The notes below the pieces were generated by a model. The model did no database searches and was not told the origin of the DNA. It saw only the letters and a list, made by a program, of their open reading frames with translations. A stretch of DNA of 64,000 nucleotides. Source: Dactylonectria macrodidyma (Eukaryota; Ascomycota; Sordariomycetes; Hypocreales; Nectriaceae). Location of the stretch: contig JAGMUV010000033.1 of the NCBI GenBank assembly GCA_020744425.1, positions 434,001-498,000 on the forward strand, written 5' to 3'. Made by a program: the position numbers and the translations under genes. How positions within the stretch are numbered: the first letter of the stretch is position 1; each line of letters opens with the position of its first letter. Of this stretch, positions 10,028-20,338 are shown piece by piece.

Positions 10028-13000
10028 CTACGTTGTAGTTAGCCATAATCGCAGTACGTAGGAAACGCAGGCGTATAAACCTTCCGTGGGCGTGTGGTTA
10101 TAGAGGTTCTGACGGTCGAAAGGCGCCTCGAGGAGTAGGCCTTGCAATGAGGTAACTCGTGACACTGCAACATAACTGATACCGGCCTGGAAGTCGCGTG
10201 TAGCGAGGTCAGTAACTATCTGATCCTTCGTTAGGCTCTGGCATTTGTGAACAGTGATGGCAAATGCCACGATCAGGGGAAACTGGGCGCGAGAGCAGGT
10301 CTCGTTGCCCACTAGGAAATCACGCGTGACGGGAAGGATGGGCACGATTTTCCTGCCCTCGTTAGTTGTTAGATACGGCGGCCCGTCGTAGCTATCAAAG
10401 TCCACCATGATAACGGCCGGGGGGTCTTCCCATGGGTTGGCGCCTTCATTCCAGGCGACATCATATATCGTACCCTGGGCGCCATTAACCAGGCCAGCTG
10501 GTTGCCACAAATTAGTTGTGAGCATTACCCTGGCGCCTCTAGCAACAGCAAACTTGTTGGATAGATTGCCAGCGTTGTCGCTTGCCGCCTGCCCCGCGCC
10601 TTTGCCCTGGTTCTTTGCCTCCACCTGTATTGCCGGGGCGTTAAGGTGCACCATATGCTCGTAATTGTATTCGTTAACGCGGGCCTTTGTAGAATACACC
10701 CGCATAGCGGCCTTGAATCTGTCAACCTCGCTCTGCGTTAGCTTGGCCTGCACCCGACTGCTAAGGAGGTCCCAGGAGGGTATAGATAACTTGACTTCAC
10801 GCAGTTCTTGCAAGGCCTGACGGAACCGGGCTTGATCATCACCAGTCTGGCGCTGTACCGTGGTCAGGAAGACGGTGCGGTCAAACAACCGGTAGGCCAC
10901 CTGTCCTCTCCTTTCCAACGAAGACAGGCCAGTGCTGGCGGTTGAATACAGCGGCTTTTGTCGGACGGGTGGTAGCTGGAAGAAATCGCCCACAAGCAAG
11001 ACGCTCACACCACCAAAGAACTCGAGGCTACGCTGTGGAAAGGCCTGTCGCAGGCGAGAATCAATTCGCCCGAGCTGCTCAAGTCCTAGCATGCTCTTTT
11101 CATCGATAACGAGGTACCTGACGTGCCGTAGGCGGGACTGAAGGGCAGCAGCGTCAGCTGGGCGAAGTTCGGTAAAGGCACCGCCTACTGGGAGACGGAG
11201 CAGCGAATGTATGGTGCTGCCCTGTATCTGGTTACTCGCAACGCCTGTTGGCGCTACGCGGCAAATAGGGCTAGGATTGGGCAGGGCAGCCGCCTGAAGG
11301 TGGGAGGAAAGCACCTTGATAAGGAAGGACTTGCCCGTGCCGCCGCCGCCGTCAACGTGGAGAAGGATTTGAGTAGGATTTTGCGCCTGGAAGTGACCAA
11401 TGAAGGTATCGTACACTAACCGCTGTTGCGGGTTGAGCTGGTCACGCCAGTGAGGGCCAAGGGCCTCCACATCGTTGGCTATAGGGTTGCTAGCGATGAG
11501 GTCTTTCCAGTAGCTGTCTCGAAACTCTGGATAAGTGCCCACATGCCGTGTCCAGTCGTAATTGACATCGATATCGCGGCGGCCAAGTAGGTCAAGACCT
11601 TCCTGGGTAAGGGGGTTGTCAGGTAAAAGGGCGGCGAGACGGATCCAGTCTTCGTCATCAAATTCCTCCTCCACTGGCAGAGCCTCGTACTGATCCTCTT
11701 GAGGTTGTAATCGAACCTCTTTTGGCCGGCCGTAATGGTCATCACCATGACTGTGGTGCTGCCAACAATAGGAGAAGGCCTGAGCGTGAGAATTAAAACG
11801 ATGGCCGTCAAACATGAGGAGCTCATCATGCCGACGATGTGGGTGGTTCAATGTCAGCTTTACGCGGCAGTAATCTGGCCACTGTTGGCCTTCTGGATCA
11901 GCCTGATAGCGAGGAAAGTAGACCAATACACGCGGCCTGCCGTTGACGTTGCCTGGCTGCCATTGCTTCCACTTGGAAGGGTCCCTAGAGTGGAAATTCC
12001 AGTATTTGAGAAAGGAAACATAGGTCAGGTCCTCTAGGGATTCGGGGCGTTGACAGTACTTTTCGTAGACGTTCGGCGCCTCGTCAACCTCATCGGCGTC
12101 AATCCGTAAAGAGCGGGAATGCATGTCAGGATTACGGCAATCAATGTGTAAGCAGGTTCGTGAGCCCTCTTGTAACGGCAGACCGAGGAGCAAGTGGCTA
12201 ACCTCCTGCTTCGAGTAGTCTCGCTCAGCAACTAGCTGATTTAGGAGCTTTGACGTGAAGGAAATCAGCGGGTTGTGGTCCTTGACCCGGGGCATCAGGG
12301 CCTTCCCAATCTGGGCTAAAGATTCACTCTTCTTCTCCGACTTGGAGCAGTATTTAGCTGCGTAATCGATTACCTGCTGCAGGCTCGTGCAGGGTGAGAC
12401 ATCTGTATTGGCTAGCCACGCAACGGCAAGTAAGCGGTTGTAGTGGTTCATCTGGCTATCGTTCCGCTCGCCCCTAAAGCTCCAGTGCTTAGAATGAGGA
12501 ATCTTTTCAAGGGAGGCTAGCAGGCGCTGCCCGTGAGGAAATCCAAAGCGGCACTCCACCTGCTTGGTATGCTTGCTGAGCTGCATACAGTAGTTGTTGC
12601 AGCGATGGCGCTGCACGCGGTTGACCACCATCGACAGGAACTGGACGGTAAGGGGATGTTCCAATAGATTACTGATCAAGGGATTCCCTTCCCCAGGTGC
12701 CTGCACCCTCTGAGGCTCTGGGTTGACAGCGGATACGTGATATCCCCAGATTCGGGCAAATCGCTCCCGGGACTGGCTGTCATCGGGATCCAAGTCCGGG
12801 TGGCCACTTAGCCAATATAGGCCGTGGTGGTGACTGGAACCCCTGCCCTGCCACTCGTAGCGACCCCAAAAGTCCGTTAGGTTGAACTTCTGCTTCAGGA
12901 CAATAGTCCTAAAGAGCGTATAACGCTTATGGAAGTGATAAGCGGCAATGTGGGCGTTGTCTCGCAGCAGTTGCCGGGATAGAGCCATTCGCGCCGCCTC

Positions 13001-15034
13001 AGGAGCTGCTTTCCACTCTTGGAATCGAGGCATATGACGATATAGGGACTCCCAGTGGTAATCAGCTGCACTTGCTGTAATGAAAAGGCCAGGCCTGCCT
13101 AGATTGTAGGCACATGCCTCCAATTCCTTCCTTTGCTTATACCAATATGGACGGGTGCCCCTGATTACGGCCGCTTGGCGCGTGATCGACTGGATCATGG
13201 CCTGAGCCTCTGGCTCGTCAGGCTTAGCCATCGCTTCCTCTATGTCAGCGCGCGTAAGGGGTTGACGGCGGCGGCCTTCGTGTTGCTTGACCGAGTAGTT
13301 GCTCCGCTTTCTGACCTGCGCACGTAATAGCGTGTTGAGGGCGACAAAAGGCCACGTCTTATGGCGGGCAAAACGTCCGTCTTGCCATCTCATCGCATGG
13401 GCAAGGTAGTCCTGGTACGTGACGCTCCGTAGGCGAGGCTCCACGAAGTCGGCCTTGCCGTCAGGGTAGAGGGTGGGGAACGCGAGCGTCAACAGCGGCT
13501 GGGAACGGTTGAATTCGTTGATAGGAGTCCTGCGAATGGAAGGTAGTGGCATCTGGTGTTGAGCCTGCGCGTTAGGCGGTATATGCTCAGGATCGGCCAT
13601 ACGCTCAGGGTCAGGGGTACCATGAAGCAATCGGGACTGCAGGGCGTTTAATTCGGTGTCTGTAACCTGCAAATCGGGGATCGCCGATGCATCTGCATCT
13701 GCTGGATCCTCTTCTACATTCTCCTCAACGGGACCTTGGGGGGCCTCGTCGTCAGGTATGTCAGCCACTTGGCTAGCAACGGAAGCAACTATGCTGCCGT
13801 CAAGAGGAAGCCGTTGCAAGCGATCCTGCCTCACAACGATATCGCGATAGCCCGGGTGGTGGCGCTGTAGGTAATGCAGCCAGGTCAACAGGCATGAGCG
13901 GCGTACCCGGAAATCGCGAGCAAACTGCTGCTGGAAGTGAGGGTCGCCCTCCATATTAGGAGGCCGCAGGAGCACGATATCTAGCTCTTCAGGTAGGACT
14001 GGGAGCTCTTCAAATAGCCTACCAACATTGCGAAGGAAGTGGACAACATGGCCGCGGTATTTATACTGAGAGCCACGTACCTGTAGGACCTTCACGTGTA
14101 CGTGAACCCTAGCAATCAGCATCTCCTCAACCATCGTTAGGCTAGGTAGATTACCGGGGACTTCCCCGAAGTCAAGGCTATTCGCAGCGCTAAAGAAGTA
14201 GGGCTCGTCAGCGGTTCTCTCCCTATCTCGACTAATGCAGCGGCTGCAGACTCCTAAGCTGTTTTTCTTCATATCGAACCAATGCTCCCGGCAGCGAATG
14301 CAACTATGCATCTTGTCGTCATTCAGGGCAGTATAGAACTCCCGCACAAGCGCCCGATCCTCCTCACTAAGGGCAGGCAAATCAAGGTCCCCTGTAAAAG
14401 GTGGATCAACTATCTGATCAAACTGTCGTTCTTGAAGCTGTGGCCGTGGCCGTCGGTTCACGATGCCTTGACGTGTATAGCGGCCGCGGCGATGACCCTG
14501 TGGCAGTAATGAAGCAGTGGTAGGGAACGATTCCTGTGGTACAGGCGTGCCTAGCACAATAGGACCCGTTGTGGCCGTGTCACTAGGAATCGGCGTGCCC
14601 AGAACTACTCTTGGCGGGCTTAAGGTGGGAGGGATAGGGAGGGCTCCTTCCGCTGCGCTCGAGGTAGATGGGCCCAGCAGAGGTCTAGGCAGTCCTTGGA
14701 GGACGGGCGCCAGACCACGGAATACAGCAGGCGTTGCAGGGGGTTGTGAGCTATTGATGGACACGAGCGCTTGCGCGTTTCGCCGTGGAGGCGTCAATTG
14801 AGCCTGAGAATCGGTCCTCTTCGTCGTTCTGCGCGGCGATAGCCTCGAGGCGATGTTCCGCATGGCGGCAACGGCGGCTCGGGATTCGGCCACTCGCTCC
14901 TTTTGGCGTGCCCTACAGCTACTACACTGTCTCGTAAGCCTCGCAGGGTCCTTGACGCTTCGAAACTCGACCTCGGGCAGGTCTTGCTTGCAAGTATGGC
15001 AGTTCCGAACTGCCTGGGGTATATCATTCTCCAT
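10028..15034 (-). CDS. Helitron Rep-helicase, 1668 residues, uninterrupted
   Basis: Rolling-circle replication initiator fused to a Pif1-type helicase, the protein that moves Helitrons. Near the N-terminus are two zinc-binding clusters, CHTCKQDL...CSSCRARQK (residues 12-44) and HSCIRCREHW...CSRC (about 242-265, in a DUF6570-like region). The Rep domain shows the HUH motif as SSHHHGLYWLSGHPDL (about 732-748) and the two-tyrosine motif YAAKYCSKSEKKS (about 890-900). The helicase begins with Walker A DGGGGTGKSFLIKVL (about 1226), Walker B-like VIDEKSMLG, and ends with FAITVHKCQSLTKDQ and YVAVSRVTSLQGL, typical of Pif1. There is no stop or frameshift over 5 kb, and the key residues are present, so it could be active or only recently inserted. 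The start is the ATG preceding the first zinc cluster. Confidence 0.93.
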   Translation of the reverse strand: MENDIPQAVRNCHTCKQDLPEVEFRSVKDPARLTRQCSSCRARQKERVAESRAAVAAMRNIASRLSPRRTTKRTDSQAQLTPPRRNAQALVSINSSQPPATPAVFRGLAPVLQGLPRPLLGPSTSSAAEGALPIPPTLSPPRVVLGTPIPSDTATTGPIVLGTPVPQESFPTTASLLPQGHRRGRYTRQGIVNRRPRPQLQERQFDQIVDPPFTGDLDLPALSEEDRALVREFYTALNDDKMHSCIRCREHWFDMKKNSLGVCSRCISRDRERTADEPYFFSAANSLDFGEVPGNLPSLTMVEEMLIARVHVHVKVLQVRGSQYKYRGHVVHFLRNVGRLFEELPVLPEELDIVLLRPPNMEGDPHFQQQFARDFRVRRSCLLTWLHYLQRHHPGYRDIVVRQDRLQRLPLDGSIVASVASQVADIPDDEAPQGPVEENVEEDPADADASAIPDLQVTDTELNALQSRLLHGTPDPERMADPEHIPPNAQAQHQMPLPSIRRTPINEFNRSQPLLTLAFPTLYPDGKADFVEPRLRSVTYQDYLAHAMRWQDGRFARHKTWPFVALNTLLRAQVRKRSNYSVKQHEGRRRQPLTRADIEEAMAKPDEPEAQAMIQSITRQAAVIRGTRPYWYKQRKELEACAYNLGRPGLFITASAADYHWESLYRHMPRFQEWKAAPEAARMALSRQLLRDNAHIAAYHFHKRYTLFRTIVLKQKFNLTDFWGRYEWQGRGSSHHHGLYWLSGHPDLDPDDSQSRERFARIWGYHVSAVNPEPQRVQAPGEGNPLISNLLEHPLTVQFLSMVVNRVQRHRCNNYCMQLSKHTKQVECRFGFPHGQRLLASLEKIPHSKHWSFRGERNDSQMNHYNRLLAVAWLANTDVSPCTSLQQVIDYAAKYCSKSEKKSESLAQIGKALMPRVKDHNPLISFTSKLLNQLVAERDYSKQEVSHLLLGLPLQEGSRTCLHIDCRNPDMHSRSLRIDADEVDEAPNVYEKYCQRPESLEDLTYVSFLKYWNFHSRDPSKWKQWQPGNVNGRPRVLVYFPRYQADPEGQQWPDYCRVKLTLNHPHRRHDELLMFDGHRFNSHAQAFSYCWQHHSHGDDHYGRPKEVRLQPQEDQYEALPVEEEFDDEDWIRLAALLPDNPLTQEGLDLLGRRDIDVNYDWTRHVGTYPEFRDSYWKDLIASNPIANDVEALGPHWRDQLNPQQRLVYDTFIGHFQAQNPTQILLHVDGGGGTGKSFLIKVLSSHLQAAALPNPSPICRVAPTGVASNQIQGSTIHSLLRLPVGGAFTELRPADAAALQSRLRHVRYLVIDEKSMLGLEQLGRIDSRLRQAFPQRSLEFFGGVSVLLVGDFFQLPPVRQKPLYSTASTGLSSLERRGQVAYRLFDRTVFLTTVQRQTGDDQARFRQALQELREVKLSIPSWDLLSSRVQAKLTQSEVDRFKAAMRVYSTKARVNEYNYEHMVHLNAPAIQVEAKNQGKGAGQAASDNAGNLSNKFAVARGARVMLTTNLWQPAGLVNGAQGTIYDVAWNEGANPWEDPPAVIMVDFDSYDGPPYLTTNEGRKIVPILPVTRDFLVGNETCSRAQFPLIVAFAITVHKCQSLTKDQIVTDLATRDFQAGISYVAVSRVTSLQGLLLEAPFDRQNLYNHTPTEGLYACVSYVLRLWLTTT

Positions 15035-15954
15035 CCGGCTGCATATATTATTATCCGCCTCTTACCCATGCAGACGACCGGGTAGGTACCGCTTAGGCAG
15101 CGAGGGTTTGCTTAGATGTCCCGTAGCGTGACAGATCTCGATATGGGAGGTTGTCTGTAGGGTGTTTTGATTAGGTTCGAACGATCAGGGAAGGAGGGGA
15201 CACTGCACCGCTCGACCGGAGGCAGGTGATACGTGAGCCGAGACGTCGTTAGCAACCTCGTAAGGTTTGGTGGATAATAGTTTTGACGGGAAAGGGAAAG
15301 CAGACGCCATGTCGGTGCTTCGGCCAGAATCGCGCTTGGAGGCCGGAGTTGATTGAAGGACAACCTTATAGCTCCTGGAGAGCTTGCCAAAAGCGTTACC
15401 TAGTCAACGATCACGGGCTTTCCCATGTAGTGGCGTCGTTAGCGTTGACAACTGACCAATTCAAGCACGAGTTGAGCACAGACCATGCCAATTAGCCAAT
15501 CAGAAAAGGTTTTATGCTCAATTCTTTCTGACTGAGTAAAACGCCCTTCGGGCTGAATGACTTGTAACTATGGATCGTTGTGTAGTTTCCGCCACTACAA
15601 AGGCAGAGCGTGAATGAGAACGATAGAGACGACGCCCTATGAAGCAATTCTAAGGCACCAAACATAACGCATCCAAAAACTCTAATAACAGATACAAACC
15701 TGGTTGGCATACTCCGTTCTAGGATGGGTCTTCAAATGAGCCCTACAAGGATGGCGCAGGCCTCTTAAAGAGAAGTGCGGCGCGTTTCGCGTTCCAGCTC
15801 AACGCGTCAGAATTGAAAGTGCGGCGCATTTCTAAGAGCAAATCGGGGGTAGAGATCTGAGGATGGTGATTGGCTCAAAAAGAGAAGTGCGGCGCCCTCC
15901 CATCGCGCATTACTGAGTAGTAGGGTCTCGGTGTGTCCAGAACATCATCGAGAG
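15035..15954. other. intergenic, with three AAGTGCGGCGC repeats
   Basis: No supported gene. It holds the Helitron 5' side to about 15570 and then a cluster of GC-rich direct repeats at 15767-15894. Confidence 0.4.
15767..15894. repeat. AAGTGCGGCGC direct repeats (three copies)
   Basis: AAAGAGAAGTGCGGCGC is present exactly at 15767-15783 and 15878-15894. A shorter AAGTGCGGCGC lies between them at 15817-15827. They sit just past the broken 3' end of the minus-strand fragment at 15955. Confidence 0.6.
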
Positions 15955-16707
15955 TTAAAAGATAGCCTCGGATAGCTGTAGCCAGACACCAGGAGGGAGA
16001 GCGAAGGCTGTCAGTTCATCTCTGTCCCTGCTATCGTATTCGGCATCTTCGTCTTCATCGGTTTCGACACTTTCTCCATCGTTGTCTTCGAAGGTTTCAT
16101 TGTCCTCCCCGTCACTAGACTCTTCCCCTCCGTCTTGACTTGCGTATTCCGAATCATTATCCCATTCTTCTTTCCCTTGCTGCTGCAAAGTGCATGCCAA
16201 GTCCAGTATATGCCGCATCATCTTGACTTCATCAGGTCTGAGTCTCAAGTTATAAATTTCTCGACGCAATCGTGGACTGGATTGTAGGGCCCGAAATATG
16301 AAACAGATAAACCTCTTCCATATGGAAATATATCTCTTCTGGCTGGATACAATTCGGAGCTCATGTGGCCAGAACACATCTTTCCAGTAGGTGTTAAGCC
16401 AGCAGCGGGATCTGTATGATGTCCTGGCCAACGTGAATTTGGCCCGATCGAACATCAAGTCGACACCGCGTAGTATGATTTGCAGCTGAGCTTCAACCGC
16501 CACAGGGCTCCAAACCTGGGTACCCTGCCATGAACCTAGGAGATAATCTTCATTATATCCTGGTCCAGGCTGCAGTGTTGATACGGCAATGATGTCAAGT
16601 GGTCGATTGCGGAACAACTGTGGCCAGCCCGTATGTTGCAGCCATTTAGTGGTTTCGCTCTGCTCAATGTCTAGGACTTGATCGGGCCCGGTTTCTTGAA
16701 ACTGCAT
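15955..16707 (-). pseudogene. truncated fragment resembling fungal DUF3505 / RecQ-associated proteins
   Basis: A 250-codon frame starting MQFQETGPDQVLDIEQ. It contains TKWLQHTGWPQLFRNRPLD (residues 20-38), a pattern like the WLRRTGW blocks of fungal proteins with DUF3505-like and RecQ-like regions. A conserved-looking WKRFICFIFRALQ block and a long acidic stretch (about 180-230) follow. After EAIF the frame has TAA, but conserved-looking sequence continues in frame (LSMMFWTHRDPTTQ) before a second TAA. This suggests a nonsense-mutated and then 3'-truncated copy. No C2H2 finger was found upstream. The family comparison is from memory of motif style and is tentative. That coding continues through the stop is seen directly. 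Confidence 0.5.
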
Positions 16708-18270
16708 TTTGAGTTACAAATGTAAAGGAAAATAATGCTGGTAGGTTATTGATGCGATTGTGGCGGGACAGGGGTTAGATAGGGTTGTGGGGACTAGAGA
16801 TTCAACTCCCTAGGTCTCGGGATTTTTCTGGGGATTTTTCACGGACATCATCATCATCAGGGACGTCCGCTTCAACAGCTGGGGAGGTAGAGAAGCCTCT
16901 CAGTTGCGGAAGCCAACGGGACTGTTATTTTCTAGACTGTATGACTATCAAATTTCATTACGGATTTCCTGCTTTTCTTCAGACCTCTTTCAATCCTGCC
17001 GAAAAGTCCCTTTTCCTGCGAACCGACCGACCGCGTCCAAGGTCTTCCACCCAAGCCCGGATCTGCCGCTGCAACCTTCATCCTTTCGAGCCTTGCCACA
17101 TTCCGCAGCAGCAATCCAATCCGATAGAGTGTCTAATGAGACACTTTCCTAGCTATCTCGAAGAGACCGGCCCGTCATCTTCACCTGCGGTGGTGCTGGA
17201 AGCAGCCGCTGCCGACCTCTGTTGGAGGCGGCGAGACGGCGTCAGTCGCGATTGGACCCCGAGGCCCCGGAAAGATAGCTAGCCATTTGGGTGTGGTTTC
17301 TTCCTCGTCCGCCAAGGTCGTTTCATTATCCAATTGATGATGATGATGATGATGAAAGTGAGCTACAAAGCCATCTGCTTGGGTGCGTTCTACTACAACC
17401 GTTCTTTCAGCACGTAAGGAACACGTGCACGCGACGCGATTGTTGAAATTACTTTCTACTTAATCATCAACAGCAGTAGAAAATAGTTTAGCATGACCAA
17501 AGATGTCAAAGATTGGAGAGAAGAGAAAGAAAACATAGCAACGATTTTACAGGGGCAGGATTGCAGCATCCAATCAGAAAGCAGATCACCCACTTTGAAA
17601 TGAAAGATGGGGTTGGGGGCGTCGTGTGCGAATCCCCTTTCAACTGAAAGGGGATTTACAGGGGTATGGACCAATGAGAGGACATGGAATCCCCCTTTCA
17701 ATAAAAAAGTGAGAGCTCATAGGGATGTAGGGATGTAGTATGCTTGTGTGATCAACTTGTCCAATGATCCCGACTACGTGGGAGTCAAGCTCGAGATCCT
17801 ACACGACGGCGATCCAGGAAGGGTAGCGGAGTCGTTAGGGAGTCTTTTCCGGAAAACACAACAGCTATTGCGGGAACATATGCAAGAACAAAATCTGATC
17901 AAGAAACAACAACCCTGGTGACAACTCATTCAGGGATAATCACCGTCATGTACGTCATGTATCCTGTGTATGTTTTTTCCCCAATTCTGTCAAGAAATAT
18001 AGTTACAGTACATGCTCATGAGTGTATGTCTTACATGTGAGGTGCACCCAGTGGGGCTAGAACAAAAACTACCCAACACCCAAAAACAAAGAAATAAAGA
18101 AAACACCTAAAATATGTGCGCGTACGTGCTGTAGGATGCGTTGTCATGGTATCATGTTATTATGTATGTAAGGAAGCAAAGTGGTATGACCGAGCTGCTG
18201 GCCGACTGTGCTTGACACATTGGGATGTCATGCCTGTGACTCATCGGAGGTCGGCCGGTACGAGGCAATG
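16708..18270. other. gene-poor stretch with microsatellite and one perfect inverted repeat
   Basis: A 165-codon plus-strand frame (16785-17282) has no recognisable domain and biased composition, so I do not call it. A (GAT)n run lies at 17336-17355. A 12-bp perfect inverted repeat AATCCCCTTTCA/TGAAAGGGGATT with a 2-nt loop lies at 17631-17656, and a partial copy of the arm (GGAATCCCCCTTTCA) lies at about 17686-17700. Confidence 0.4.
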
Positions 18271-19364
18271 CTAAGGGGTATTGAGGTGGTAAGAATTGCT
18301 GCTACCGTTCCTCCAAGGCTTCTGGGCTGGGCTGGGAGGTGTGACGTTGACAAAGTCGGCAAAGTCAAAGCCCTGGTCTGGGGTAGTGGGAAAGAGGTTG
18401 CCGTCACCAGGAGTCACCATCGACGAGAGCAAGTCCAGCTTGCTGTTCTGAGGGGGGGTCGAGGGGGGTCCTGTCAGAGGTGACGATCGCATGTTGGCGG
18501 CGTTGAAAGAGTGGACGGTCAGAAAGTCGTCGTCATCCGAGGGGGCAGCTAAGTTGAGCGGGGTGAGCCCGCTGTTCAAGAGGCGCAGCTGGAAGGAGCT
18601 ATCCTGGTCAACTGGGGTGAAGTGCTGCTGGCGGCAAGGCTTGATAGGGGACGGTTGAGCCCGCCCTTGACTATCCTTCCAAAAAGAATGGTAACCAACG
18701 GAGTTGTGAGTGGTTGGGGAGAGGCGGAAACGTTTGCTGGGACTGGATGGGTTGTTTTCGAAGGACGTAAAGTAAGTGCGCTTGCGGTGACTGGTGCCCT
18801 TGTTGTGGGAGCCGACGGCATTCGAGAACAGGTCCGGTTTGCTGGGACTGGATGGGTTGTTTTCGAAGGACGTAAAGTAAGTGCGCTTGCGGTGACTGGT
18901 GCCCTTGTTGTGGGAGCCGACGGCATTCGAGAACAGGTCCGGTTTGAGGGGCAAGCTCATGAGGGTGTCGGAGTACGGAAGGCCGGAGGCAGAAAAAGCA
19001 GAGTCGGAAAGGGTGTCGCCTTCAGCGAGGCGCTTCTGTCGTATCTCCTCTTCGAAATTCGGTTCTATGGTGTCGAGCGTGAGGCCTTCCAAGCCATGCT
19101 TGGTCTTGAACCGGGCGAGGGCGAGGAGGCTCTGCAAGCGGCGAGCAAGCTAGGGGTTGAAAATAGAATGGGTTAGCATTCATGTCGTTTCTTTCTTCCT
19201 GACACCCATCACCAACCTTGGAAGAAGTGAATGCCTGTTGATAATAACGACAATGATGGAGTTGAGGGATGGTAGGTTTGCATCCTTGAGCTTACCTTGG
19301 TCAGTTCTGCACGCTTGAGGATACCATCGACGATATCGTCCGGCTTCTTCCGCAGCGAGGTCAT
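18271..19364 (-). CDS. Nrm1/Whi5-family G1/S transcription regulator
   Basis: Fungal Whi5/Nrm1 proteins bind and repress SBF/MBF at G1/S and are removed by cyclin-dependent kinase (CDK) phosphorylation. Exon 1 is 19364-19296 (starting MTSLRKKPDDIVDGILKRAE) and exon 2 is 19149-18271. The 146-nt intron has a GTAAGC donor and CCCCTAG acceptor, and both exons are whole codons. The GTB-like core RRLQSLLALARFKTKHGLEG spans the junction region (about residues 26-45). The rest is low-complexity with many S/T-P sites, including SSPSK, KPDLF, TPPQN and GFDFADFVNVTPPSPAQ near the C-terminus. The first exon-1 ATG follows an in-frame stop, which fixes the start. The product has 315 residues. An exact in-frame 105-bp tandem duplication repeats 35 residues in the middle. 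The family call rests on the GTB-like core and overall design. Confidence 0.78.
18736..18945. repeat. exact 105-bp tandem duplication inside the Whi5-like gene
   Basis: Bases 18736-18840 and 18841-18945 are identical. The unit is a multiple of three, so the frame is kept and 35 residues (from KPDLFSNAVG to NNPSSPS) occur twice. Identity implies a recent event, or an assembly artefact. Confidence 0.95.
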
Positions 19365-19870
19365 GGCCTCATGCTTGTCTGGCTCCTACTGTGCAGCTCT
19401 TGTTCTTTGTGCCATCCCTCTATTTCTGGTCGAATCGATGATGGTCGACGGGCGTTTCGGGGGAATTGGGTTGTCGAGATGGATAAAGGGTCAAGGTCTG
19501 GGTTGATCCAAAGTGCTGGAACCAAAATGGGAAAGGGGTTGATTGAATGGCTGATCGACAAGCACGGATTGGTGGATTAAATTCGGATCCGACCGGATCA
19601 AATATATGGGGAAGAGACCCGAAACAAATTCTGTTGGTTCGTCTGGCTTCGTACTGTATCAGCCGGCTAGTTTAAGTTCGGATACTAGGGATTGCGGCTG
19701 AACGCGACACATGATTCTGGTGCATAGGTGCATAGAGCAAATTTGATAGGCCGGCCCGCCATTAGCTGAGCGGGTGACCCCGCATAACTGTCGTCCGACT
19801 GATCCTCAGCAATTTCCCCCATCTCCCTTCGGCTTCAGACAAGGCTGCGTTCCGCTTCTCATCATATAAT
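19365..19870. other. upstream region of the Whi5-like gene
   Basis: No gene or clear motif seen. It probably carries the promoter of the minus-strand Whi5-like gene. Confidence 0.3.
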
Positions 19871-20338
19871 ATGTCGCCATCTGACAGTGATGTGATCTAT
19901 CTAGGCACAATAACCCATCGGAATGGGTCTCTTGCGCTTGCTTGTCCCACGACTGCGGCCGCCGACCGAACCGACAACCATACCCACCGAGCAAAACGTC
20001 TACGTGTGTCGGACAGCCGCCGCCGCCACGACCGACCGATTATCCCCGTCGAGATCAGAAACAAATATGTTGCCTTAGGTTGGGTACAGAACTGGGATAA
20101 GTCAACCACCCCGCCGGTCGTGTTTGGGTTCTTTGATCGAGCTGGCCGCTTCCGTCGCCGGAGGGGACATGAAGGACCTGACTCCGCAATGGAGGGTCCT
20201 TTATCTGTGCCCATTGCTCACGACAAAGTTCAATACCGCCCGCGCTTTCAGGGAATGTCGGAAAAGCAAGTTCGAGACGAGCTGTCGCGATGTTTGATCC
20301 AGAAGGCTGGGCCATGTTTAGGACCTGGCGAAATATGA
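19871..20338 (+). CDS. hypothetical protein, weak
   Basis: A 155-codon frame starting MSPSDSDVIYLGTITHRNG, with a basic stretch (RAKRLRVSDSRRRHDRP) and RNKYVALGWVQNW. No domain recognised. The antisense frame over the same DNA is equally long, and the sequence after the stop remains open in another frame (FDPEGWAMFRTWRN), so an intron or frameshift is possible. I cannot tell whether it is a real gene. Confidence 0.3.
   Translation: MSPSDSDVIYLGTITHRNGSLALACPTTAAADRTDNHTHRAKRLRVSDSRRRHDRPIIPVEIRNKYVALGWVQNWDKSTTPPVVFGFFDRAGRFRRRRGHEGPDSAMEGPLSVPIAHDKVQYRPRFQGMSEKQVRDELSRCLIQKAGPCLGPGEI

Larger units (their letters stand above)
9680..15570 (-). mobile_element. Helitron rolling-circle transposon (boundaries approximate)
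   Basis: The element contains one large Rep-helicase gene. Its 3' side (left) has the hairpin pair at 9683-9736, and its 5' side (right) has CGCCCTTCGGGCTGAATGAC at about 15541-15560. The word ATTCAGCC occurs in the same orientation (minus strand) at both sides, next to GC-rich hairpins. I found no canonical CTRR end after the left hairpins, so the ends may be of the non-canonical type described for some fungal Helitrons. Limits are good to perhaps 50 bp on each side. Confidence 0.6.

Noticed and set aside
16785..17282. 165-codon plus-strand frame
   Set aside because: No domain, biased composition and no splice or promoter support.
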